Origin: Mycobacterium lacus
GTDB lineage: Bacteria > Actinomycetota > Actinomycetes > Mycobacteriales > Mycobacteriaceae
Length of the DNA stretch: 64,000 bases
Direction: 5' to 3'
Assembly: GCF_010731535.1 (NCBI RefSeq)
Contig: NZ_AP022581.1
Coordinates: forward strand, 3,357,952-3,421,951
Part shown: one piece after another, positions 57,866 to 64,000 of the stretch
Position numbering within the stretch: the stretch's first letter is position 1
How the letters are laid out: the number at the start of each line of letters is the position of its first letter
Made by a program: the position numbers and the translations under genes
Notes under the pieces: generated by a model
Database searches by the model: none
What the model was told of the DNA's origin: nothing
What the model saw: the letters and a program-made list of their open reading frames with translations, nothing else

Positions 57866-59029
57866 TCAGGCACTCGCCAGCTCGGCGGCCTTGTCCGCGG
57901 CCTCGTCCATCGTCGGCACCAGCGTCACCAGCGGATGGTTGGCCTCGGCCAGGATGCGCCGGCCTTCCTCGACGTTGTTGCCGTCGAGCCGTACCACCAA
58001 CGGCTTGTCGGCCTCGTCGCCCAGGATCTGAAGCGCCTTGACGATTCCGGTGGCTACGGCGTCGCACGAGGTGATGCCACCGAAGACGTTGACGAACACG
58101 CATTTGACCTGCGCGTCGTTGAGCACGACATCGAGCCCGGCGGCCATCACCTCAGCGGAGGCGCCGCCACCGATGTCGAGAAAGTTGGCCGGCTTCACCC
58201 CACCGTGGTTCTCGCCGGCATACGCGACGACGTCGAGGGTGGACATCACCAGACCCGCGCCGTTGCCGATGATCCCGACCTGGCCGTCGAGCTTGACGTA
58301 GTTGAGGTCGTGCTCCTTGGCCTTCAACTCCAGCGGATCGGTCGCCGCGCGATCCTCGAACTCGGCGTGCTCGGGGTGACGGAAGTCGGCGTTGGCGTCC
58401 AGGGTGATCTTGGCGTCCAGCGCCAGGATCTGATCGTCGGGTGTGCGCACCAACGGGTTGACCTCGACCAGGGTGGCGTCCTCGGCGACGAAGAGCTCCC
58501 ACAGCTTGGCGATGGTGACCGCGGCGGCGTCGAGCACCTCGGCCGGCAGGTGGCCCTGTTCGGCGATGGAACGCGCGGCCGCCAGGTCAACACCCTTGAC
58601 GGCGTCCACCGGAACCTTGGCCAGCCGGTCGGGCTTGGTGGCGGCCACCTCTTCGATGTCCATGCCACCCTCGACCGAGCACATGGCCAGGTACGTGCGG
58701 TTGGCCCTGTCGAGCAGGAAGGAGCAGTAGTACTCCTCGGCGATATCGCTGGCCTCGGCGACCAACAGTTTCTTGACGATGTGACCCTTGATGTCCAGGC
58801 CGAGGATGTTCTTGGCGTGCTCGTAAGCGTCTTCGGGGGTGGCGGCGTATTTGACGCCACCGGCCTTGCCGCGGCCGCCGATCTTGACCTGCGCCTTGAC
58901 CATCACCGGGCGACCGATCTCGGTGGCGATGGCCTTGGCGCCCTCGGCGCTATCGGTCACCCGACCGGGTGTGCTGGGTACGTTGTGCTTGGCGAATAAT
59001 TCCTTGGCTTGGTACTCGAAAAGGTCCAT
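57866..59029 (-). CDS. sucC: Succinyl-CoA synthetase beta subunit
   Basis: 387 residues from ATG 59029 ([22 protein letters not shown]), the family start; the open frame extends 141 bases upstream without similarity. ATP-grasp domain with [17 protein letters not shown], and the C-terminal ligase domain with [23 protein letters not shown] and [13 protein letters not shown] motifs. About 250 bases of divergent promoter region separate it from the M23 peptidase gene; no strong operator is visible there. Confidence 0.97.
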   Translation of the reverse strand: MDLFEYQAKELFAKHNVPSTPGRVTDSAEGAKAIATEIGRPVMVKAQVKIGGRGKAGGVKYAATPEDAYEHAKNILGLDIKGHIVKKLLVAEASDIAEEYYCSFLLDRANRTYLAMCSVEGGMDIEEVAATKPDRLAKVPVDAVKGVDLAAARSIAEQGHLPAEVLDAAAVTIAKLWELFVAEDATLVEVNPLVRTPDDQILALDAKITLDANADFRHPEHAEFEDRAATDPLELKAKEHDLNYVKLDGQVGIIGNGAGLVMSTLDVVAYAGENHGGVKPANFLDIGGGASAEVMAAGLDVVLNDAQVKCVFVNVFGGITSCDAVATGIVKALQILGDEADKPLVVRLDGNNVEEGRRILAEANHPLVTLVPTMDEAADKAAELASA

Positions 59030-59276
59030 GGGCTCACTGTCTTCGCTCGGCTTACTGCTCGGCCTCCGGATGGGCGGTGCCGGATCGGCAACTCGCACGG
59101 ACGAACTGTATCGACAAGCCAGATGGGTTCCGCGCCCGCATCCACCGATGTGGCGCAGGCCACCGGCCATTGACCAAGCCGAAACGTGATCCGACTCACA
59201 ATAAGGGCCGGGATCTCGGGCTGAGGTTGCCAGCCACCAGCGTTTGCGGATACCGTCTCAGGGTCCAGATAACGTT

Positions 59277-60350
59277 ATGGTCACGATCCGAGGACATTTT
59301 AGGTTGTCCCAGCACCGTTTCGCCCGTTTTTCTGCCGCGACGGCGGCGCGCGCGCCTCGTGATCGTTGGGTCCCCCATCATCGCAATGAAATCACCGAGA
59401 TCATTCCGCTCGATGGATTTGACGAGCTAGACGATCTGGATTTCGCAGACCTCGACGAACTGGATTTCGGCCCGGCTTTCGACGAATACGCCGACATCGA
59501 GGCGCGCCTGTTATTGGCACCAGAGCTCGACGACCTGCACGCCGCCGACAACCTGGGCCCCGAATGGCTGTGCGCACCGACCGACGAGCTGGCGTGCGTG
59601 ACCGCGGAGCTCGACACCTGGGAGCCCCGGCGCGGCGGGCAACACCGCAAGCAGCCGACCAGCGCGGCCAAGGGCCGCCTGCTGATCTCGGCAATGGCCG
59701 CCGGCGCGGCAGCCGCCGCCGCGCATACGGCGACGGCTCATGCCGACCATTCCGACACCACCATGGCCGAGACCGTGTTGACTGCAAACGCGTCGGCGCT
59801 CACCGGGGGGGCGGGTGCCAACGCACCGCGGGGCGTCCAGGTCATCGCCGCCCAGCCGGACGCGAACGTCGCGGCACACAACGCGGAGCTGGCCAAGGGG
59901 GTGGCGTTTGCCCAGGAGCGCGCCCAGCGCGAGGCGCGCCTGCAGCAGCCGCTCTACGTCATGCCGGCGAGAGGCATATTCACCTCCAATTTCGGGTATC
60001 GCTGGGGCGTGCTACACGCCGGTATCGACCTCGCCAACGCGATCGGGACTCCGATCTATGCCGTGTCCGACGGTGTGGTGATCGACGCGGGTCCCGCCGC
60101 CGGGTACGGAATGTTGGTCAAGCTGCGTCACGCCGACGGCACGGTCACGCTCTATGGCCACGTCAACACCACATTGGTCAGCGTCGGCCAGCGGGTGATG
60201 GCGGGCGACCAGATAGCCACCATGGGAAACCGGGGGAATTCCACCGGGCCGCATCTGCATTTCGAGGTGCTGCAGGGCGGCGCCGAGCGCATTGACCCCG
60301 TGCCATGGCTCGCCAAACGAGGGCTTTACGTCGGCAATTACGCCGGTTGA
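59277..60350 (+). CDS. M23-family metallopeptidase (Rv0950c-like)
   Basis: 357 residues from ATG 59277. A striking acidic repeat ([18 protein letters not shown], about 45-70) precedes a hydrophobic Ala-rich segment (about 140-160) that may act as an export or membrane signal. The C-terminal LytM domain has zinc ligands H247 and D251 (HAGIDLAN) and H326/H328 (GPHLHFEVL), all conserved, so active peptidoglycan endopeptidase activity is likely. The cytoplasmic-side acidic N-terminus is unusual for an exported hydrolase. Confidence 0.88.
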   Translation: MVTIRGHFRLSQHRFARFSAATAARAPRDRWVPHHRNEITEIIPLDGFDELDDLDFADLDELDFGPAFDEYADIEARLLLAPELDDLHAADNLGPEWLCAPTDELACVTAELDTWEPRRGGQHRKQPTSAAKGRLLISAMAAGAAAAAAHTATAHADHSDTTMAETVLTANASALTGGAGANAPRGVQVIAAQPDANVAAHNAELAKGVAFAQERAQREARLQQPLYVMPARGIFTSNFGYRWGVLHAGIDLANAIGTPIYAVSDGVVIDAGPAAGYGMLVKLRHADGTVTLYGHVNTTLVSVGQRVMAGDQIATMGNRGNSTGPHLHFEVLQGGAERIDPVPWLAKRGLYVGNYAG

Positions 60351-60354
60351 CCTG

Positions 60355-60918
60355 GTGGCCGCGCCGAACGACCCCCCTGCGCCCGCCAACCCGCCCGATC
60401 CCGCCGCGTCGCCCCACGAGCCACCGACCCGGATCATCCGGCGAGCACCCACCGGACCGCTGCCCCCGATAACACCTGCCGAGACCACCCGGCTGCCCGC
60501 CGGCGCGGGCCGCAACGCAGGGCCGACGGGCGCTGCGCCGGGTGAGCCGAGCGCCCGGACGGCCGTCGCCGCGGGCGCGATCAGCATCGTCAGCGGGTGG
60601 GCCACGTCGGTGGTGGCCACCGACTTGATCGCCGGCTGGTGGCGCAGCGACCGCCTGTTCTGCATCGCGGTCGGGTTCCTCGCCCTGGTCTTTGCGATTG
60701 CCACCGTCTCGGGCGTGATCATGCTGCTGCTTCGGCGGCCGCTCGGGCGCTACCTCATCGCGACGGGCGCGGTGGTCGCGGTGCTGACCTACGGTGGCGT
60801 GTTCATCGCGGGGGCGCGCGTCGCGTGGATCGTGCACACGCTTCCGCTGCTGCCGGTCGCCAGCGCCGCGCTGGCGCTGCACCCCCAGACCAGGCGCTGG
60901 CTGTTCCGGGGCAACTAG
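60355..60918 (+). CDS. Small membrane protein with proline-rich N-terminus
   Basis: 187 residues from GTG 60355, 4 bases after the peptidase stop. Residues 1-80 are Pro/Ala-rich with PPTRIIRRAPTGPLPPITPAE; four membrane helices follow (AVAAGAISIVSGWATSVVA, LFCIAVGFLALVFAIATVSGVIMLLL, YLIATGAVVAVLTYGGVFIAG, HTLPLLPVASAALAL). Function unknown; coupling with the M23 peptidase suggests a cell-wall role. Confidence 0.65.
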   Translation: MAAPNDPPAPANPPDPAASPHEPPTRIIRRAPTGPLPPITPAETTRLPAGAGRNAGPTGAAPGEPSARTAVAAGAISIVSGWATSVVATDLIAGWWRSDRLFCIAVGFLALVFAIATVSGVIMLLLRRPLGRYLIATGAVVAVLTYGGVFIAGARVAWIVHTLPLLPVASAALALHPQTRRWLFRGN

Positions 60919-60983
60919 CGCCGAACGTGCACTGGCTGCGAAGAATTCGCGCGAATTTTTCGCGGCCAGTGCACGCTGGGCGC
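60918..60983. terminator. Long hairpin between membrane gene and uvrD1
   Basis: GCGCC, CGTGCACTGGC and GCGAA on the left (60918-60942) pair with TTCGC, GCCAGTGCACG and GGCGC on the right (60959-60983). The 16-base loop is itself palindromic (AATTCGCGCGAATT). It covers nearly the whole gap between two converging genes. Confidence 0.85.
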
Positions 60984-60990
60984 ACCGACG

Positions 60991-63306
60991 CTACAGCTTG
61001 GCCACCGGGGCGTGGTTGTGCATCAGCTTCACCCGCCCGGAACTGCCGAAGTCGATCAGCGACATCGCCGATTCGCCGACACCGGAAACTTCCTCGACGC
61101 GGCCCAGGCCGTACTTGTCGTGGGTCACCCGATCGCCGGGCTGCAGCACCAGCAGCGGGCGCTTGCTCGCTCCCGAGCGAGTCGGCGACGGGCGCGGGGC
61201 ACCGAACCGGCCGGCGCCGCTCACCGGTGCGCTGTACGACGGCGCGGGCGCGGTGCGCCGCCAATCGATGAGCTCCTGAGGGATCTCCCGCAAGAATCGT
61301 GACTCCGGGTTGAGCATCGGTTGTCCCCAGGACGACCGGACGATGGCCCTGCTCACGTAGAGCCGTTGCCGGGCACGGGTGATGCCGACGTAGGCCAGCC
61401 GCCGCTCCTCGGAGAGCTCCGCGGGATCGTCGAGCGCCCGCATGTGCGGAAACATCCCGTCCTCCCAGCCGATGACGAAGACGACCGGGAACTCCAGGCC
61501 CTTGGCGGTGTGCAACGTCATCAGCGTGACGACGCCGGCGCTATGGTCCGGGATTTCGTCGGTGTCGGTGACCAGGGAGACCCTTTCCAGAAACGCCGCC
61601 AGCGCACCGGTGTCCGGAACGTCTTCGTCTTCGGCCGCCAGGTCGGCGGCTTCGCTGGCAAGAAGAGCCTGGTCGGTACTGAATTCGTGTGCGACGCTGA
61701 CGAGTTCGTTGAGGTTGTCCAGCCGGGCCAGCTCCTGCGGATCGGTGGAGGACTCCAGCTCCCAGCGGTATCCGCTGCGTTCCAGCACCGCCTCGACCAA
61801 CTCGCCGAGATCGTCGTCGAGGCGGCCCCGCAGGTCGTCGAGCAACTCGACGAAGCCCGCGATCGCCTTCTCCGCGCGGGTGTTCAGCATCGGCACCTTG
61901 CCGTCGGCCGCGGCCACAAGTGCGTCGGCGAAGCTGGAGCCGGTGTTTTCGGCGTACACCGCCACACACGCCTCGGCGCGGTCGCCGATGCCGCGCCTAG
62001 GCGTGTTGAGGATGCGCCGCATGCTGACGGCGTCGCCGGGGTTGTCCAGGACCCGCAGGTACGCGACGATGTCGCGAATCTCCTTGCGCTCGTAGAAGCG
62101 CACTCCCCCAACGACTTTGTAGGGAATCCCGGCGCGGATGAACACCTCTTCCAGCGACCGAGACGAATTGTTGGTGCGGTAGAAGACGGCCACGTCGTTG
62201 TAGGTGATCTCACCGCGCGCGGCGAGCGCGTCGATCTCTTCGGCGACGAACCTGGCCTCGTCGTGCTCGTTGTCGGCGACGTAGCCGACGATCAGCTCGC
62301 CGGCACCGGCGTCGGTCCACAGCCGCTTCTCGCGCCGCCCGGCGTTGCGTGCGATCACCGAGTTGGCCGCCGACAGGATGTTCTGTGTGGAGCGGTAATT
62401 CTGTTCCAGCAGAATCGTTTTGGCGTCCGGATAGTCGCGTTCGAAGTCTTCGATGTTGCGAATGGTGGCACCCCGGAACGCATAGATCGACTGGTCGGCA
62501 TCGCCGACGACGCACAACTGGGCCGGCGGCACGTCGTCTTCGGTGTCGCGACCCACCAATTCGCGCACCAGCACGTACTGCGCGTGGTTGGTGTCCTGGT
62601 ATTCGTCGACCAGAACATGCCGGAACCGGCGCCGGTAGTGCTGGGCGATCTGCGGGAACGTCTGCAGCACCGCCACGGTCTCGCCGATGAGGTCGTCGAA
62701 GTCGAGCGCGTTGGCCGCCCGCAGCCGTCGCTGGTATTCGCCGTAGACGCTGGCAACGGTGCGCGCCAGGTCGTCGGAGTCATCCGACAGGTCGGCCACC
62801 GCCCGATCGGGGTCGATCAATTCGTTCTTCAGATTGGATATCGCGTGGGCCAGCAGCCGCGGCGAATACCGCTTGATGTCCAGGCCCATGTCGCGGCCGA
62901 CCATCTGCAGTAACCGCCGCGAATCGTCGGCATCGTAGATCGAGAAGTTGGAGTTGAGGCCTTCGATCAACGAAGCCTGGTTGCGCAGGATGCGCACGCA
63001 GGTGGAGTGAAACGTGGACACCCACATGTACCGGGCCCGCTCGCCGACCAGCCCCACCACGCGTTCGCGCATCTCGGCGGCGGCCTTGTTGGTGAAGGTG
63101 ATGGCCAAAATCTGACCGACCCCGACGCCGCGGGACGCGATCAGGTACGCGATCCGCCGGGTCAGCACCGCCGTCTTGCCTGAGCCCGCGCCGGCCACGA
63201 TCAGCAGCGGCGAACCCTCATGCACCACCGCAAGGCGCTGCTGGGCGTTGAGGCCGTCGAGCAGTCGATCGGTGTCAGGCTTTGCATCGGGCGCGTGCAC
63301 ACTCAT
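60991..63306 (-). CDS. uvrD1: ATP-dependent DNA helicase UvrD1 (PcrA family)
   Basis: 771 residues, superfamily 1A 3'-5' helicase of nucleotide-excision repair; in mycobacteria it is stimulated by Ku. Walker A VAGAGSGKTAVLTRRIAYL (39-45 core), motif Ia TFTNKAAAEMRER, motif II VDEYQDTNHAQY, motif III GDADQSIYAFRGA, motif IV LEQNYRS, motif V VTLMTLHTAKGLEFPVVF, motif VI RLAYVGITRARQRL. C-terminal Tudor-like RNA polymerase-binding module (GDRVTHDKYGLGRVEEVSGVG, about 708-765). Confidence 0.97.
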   Translation of the reverse strand: MSVHAPDAKPDTDRLLDGLNAQQRLAVVHEGSPLLIVAGAGSGKTAVLTRRIAYLIASRGVGVGQILAITFTNKAAAEMRERVVGLVGERARYMWVSTFHSTCVRILRNQASLIEGLNSNFSIYDADDSRRLLQMVGRDMGLDIKRYSPRLLAHAISNLKNELIDPDRAVADLSDDSDDLARTVASVYGEYQRRLRAANALDFDDLIGETVAVLQTFPQIAQHYRRRFRHVLVDEYQDTNHAQYVLVRELVGRDTEDDVPPAQLCVVGDADQSIYAFRGATIRNIEDFERDYPDAKTILLEQNYRSTQNILSAANSVIARNAGRREKRLWTDAGAGELIVGYVADNEHDEARFVAEEIDALAARGEITYNDVAVFYRTNNSSRSLEEVFIRAGIPYKVVGGVRFYERKEIRDIVAYLRVLDNPGDAVSMRRILNTPRRGIGDRAEACVAVYAENTGSSFADALVAAADGKVPMLNTRAEKAIAGFVELLDDLRGRLDDDLGELVEAVLERSGYRWELESSTDPQELARLDNLNELVSVAHEFSTDQALLASEAADLAAEDEDVPDTGALAAFLERVSLVTDTDEIPDHSAGVVTLMTLHTAKGLEFPVVFVIGWEDGMFPHMRALDDPAELSEERRLAYVGITRARQRLYVSRAIVRSSWGQPMLNPESRFLREIPQELIDWRRTAPAPSYSAPVSGAGRFGAPRPSPTRSGASKRPLLVLQPGDRVTHDKYGLGRVEEVSGVGESAMSLIDFGSSGRVKLMHNHAPVAKL

Positions 63307-63445
63307 GTCGGTCCTAACCTACCGCCGCCCGCCGACGACTCGGCTCGGGCGGTCACGCCGCTAGATCTCAAACCCAGACTGGTCTGTGCCTGTGGGTGCT
63401 GGAGTTCTGCGGCCATTTCCGAGTCCCCGTTTTTGCGCGATATCT

Positions 63446-63475
63446 TTGCGCAGGCGCGGCCGTTGGTGGCACACT
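63446..63475 (+). promoter_or_regulatory. Putative promoter of the chorismate mutase leader
   Basis: TTGCGC (63446-63451), 18 bases, CACACT (63470-63475). Transcription would start about 7 bases later, at the GTG of the leader peptide (63482), giving a leaderless message. Matches to consensus are moderate. Confidence 0.4.
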
Positions 63476-63481
63476 CGTTTC

Positions 63482-63541
63482 GTGCTCAACGCGCAGCGCC
63501 GATTTTTCTACGGGTACCGACCAGCGGTGCCCGTGGTCTAG
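63482..63541 (+). CDS. Putative leader peptide, Phe/Tyr-rich
   Basis: 19 codons, GTG to TAG: MLNAQRRFFYGYRPAVPVV. Four of five consecutive codons (TTT TTC TAC GGG TAC) specify Phe or Tyr, the end products of the chorismate mutase branch encoded 69 bases downstream. No clear ribosome-binding site, consistent with a leaderless start. The peptide is too short for function other than ribosome stalling. A hairpin overlapping the aromatic codons (63511-63533) and a second after the stop (63553-63585) complete an attenuator-like layout. Confidence 0.65.
   Translation: MLNAQRRFFYGYRPAVPVV
63511..63533 (+). promoter_or_regulatory. Leader hairpin overlapping the Tyr codons
   Basis: CGGGTACC (63511-63518) pairs with GGTGCCCG (63526-63533) with one G-U and a 7-base loop. 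A ribosome paused on the aromatic codons would keep it open. Confidence 0.5.
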
Positions 63542-63552
63542 CTGCTATCGCA

Positions 63553-63585
63553 GAGCCCCGTGGTCCGCTTCCGGATTCGGGGCTC
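63553..63585 (+). terminator. Attenuator-type hairpin before chorismate mutase
   Basis: GAGCCCCG (63553-63560) pairs with CGGGGCTC (63578-63585); inside is TCCG-CTTC-CGGA. It begins 12 bases after the leader peptide stop and is followed by GTCTGTTGTG, only weakly U-rich. CCCGTGGTC occurs both before (63530-63538) and inside (63557-63565) the hairpin, which would allow alternative pairing. Confidence 0.6.
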
Positions 63586-63609
63586 GTCTGTTGTGAGGCC
63601 TGATACCGG

Positions 63610-63951
63610 ATGAGACCAGAATCCCCACAACACGAGAACGCGGAGTTAGCAGAGATGAACACCGAGATGGTCGACACCCAGCGGCCCCAAGACATCCCCC
63701 GAGACATCCCCCAGGACATCGAGAAGTTGCGTGCCGAGATCGACCGGTTGGACGCCGAGATCCTCGCCGCGGTAAAGCGACGCGCCGAGGTGTCCCAGGC
63801 GATCGGCAGGGTCCGAATGGCCAACGGCGGCACCAGGCTCGTACACAGCCGCGAGATGAAGGTCATTGAGCGCTACGGCGAGCTCGGACCCGACGGCAAG
63901 GATCTGGCCATCCTCCTCTTGCGATTGGGCAGAGGACGACTCGGCCACTAA
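63610..63951 (+). CDS. Intracellular chorismate mutase (AroQ-delta, Rv0948c-like)
   Basis: Converts chorismate to prephenate, the branch point to Phe and Tyr. 113 residues, all-helical AroQ fold: EKLRAEIDRLDAEILAAVKRRAEVSQAIG, then GGTRLVHSREMKVIERYGELGPDGKDLAILLLRLGRGRLGH. The M. tuberculosis enzyme is activated by complex formation with DAHP synthase and the C-terminal RLGRGRLGH is part of that interface; it is identical here. The N-terminal region before the first helix contains a micro-repeat (DIPRDIPQDIE) absent from Rv0948c, which is 105 residues. ATG 63655 is an alternative start. Confidence 0.93.
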   Translation: MRPESPQHENAELAEMNTEMVDTQRPQDIPRDIPQDIEKLRAEIDRLDAEILAAVKRRAEVSQAIGRVRMANGGTRLVHSREMKVIERYGELGPDGKDLAILLLRLGRGRLGH

Positions 63952-64000
63952 TCGGTTACTACGGTCGTTACAAACCACGGAAATGCGCTTTGCTGCGGTA

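Noticed and set aside
56480..58999. 839-residue plus-strand open frame opposite sucD and sucC
   Set aside because: Antisense to two conserved TCA-cycle genes and runs through the terminator hairpin; no recognisable domain.
59030..59276. Regulatory operator in the sucC-M23 divergent region
   Set aside because: No convincing palindrome or promoter pair could be picked out by eye.

Overview
The window is from a high-GC actinobacterium and is almost certainly a slow-growing Mycobacterium. The gene order matches the M. tuberculosis segment from ksgA (Rv1010) down to the chorismate mutase Rv0948c nearly gene for gene: ksgA, rpfB, tatD, metS, Rv1006, pabB, Rv1004c, rsmI, pmt, arcA, Rv1000c, the Rv0998 acetyltransferase, rimJ, a moeA-like gene, galU, ruc, mscL, moaB2, pepD, mprBA, rpmF, accA2/accD2/fadE12/13/echA7, purHN, perM, sucCD, uvrD1. 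Protein sequences and the 34-kDa antigen homologue would fit the M. avium complex, but I cannot fix the species. These comparisons come from memory, not from a search.

Layout. 1-6.1 kb: ribosome maturation and resuscitation genes (ksgA, rpfB with an RNA-switch-like leader), tatD, metG and a lipoprotein. 6.1-8.6 kb: an inserted two-gene unit, an NAD(P)/FAD oxidoreductase translationally coupled to an ECF41-type sigma factor with its own likely promoter. 8.6-15.9 kb: pabB, a repeat-rich secreted protein, rsmI, protein O-mannosyltransferase, arginine deiminase, AlkB-like oxygenase. 15.9-19.4 kb: paired lipoproteins, cAMP-gated lysine acetyltransferase, a methyltransferase. 19.4-20.6 kb: integrase remnant, a lower-GC membrane gene and tRNA-Ala(CGC), probably the scar of an integrated element. 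20.6-24.8 kb: glpR-rimJ-glp(moeA-like)-galU, related to the corynebacterial gephyrin-like division module. 24.8-31.7 kb: folate cyclo-ligase, HrcA-controlled chaperone ruc, mscL, then the envelope-stress block moaB2-pepD-mprB-mprA with an MprA box, and rpmF. 31.8-40.4 kb: a six-gene acyl-CoA carboxylase/dehydrogenase operon headed by an AtuA-like gene. 40.5-47.5 kb: the accessory centre of the window, a tandemly duplicated cassette of small type VII target, serine hydrolase and lipoproteins. 47.5-55.9 kb: membrane protein, VWA and MoxR-type AAA+ genes, purH-purN, perM and a DUF5336 protein, the last two linked to cell division. 56.0-64 kb: F420-type oxidoreductase under a KstR-like operator, sucD/sucC, M23 peptidase, uvrD1 and chorismate mutase.

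The two most interesting observations are: (1) the 41.2-47.4 kb cassette, whose layout (delivery partner, lipase-like effector, several variable lipoproteins, duplications and truncated copies) resembles a type VII polymorphic toxin with lipoprotein immunity; and (2) a 19-codon, Phe/Tyr-rich, probably leaderless peptide followed by a stable hairpin just upstream of chorismate mutase, which looks like a transcription attenuator. Several operators could be read directly: CIRCE at ruc, an MprA box at mprA, a KstR-type box, an ECF41-type promoter and a palindrome overlapping the glpR promoter.
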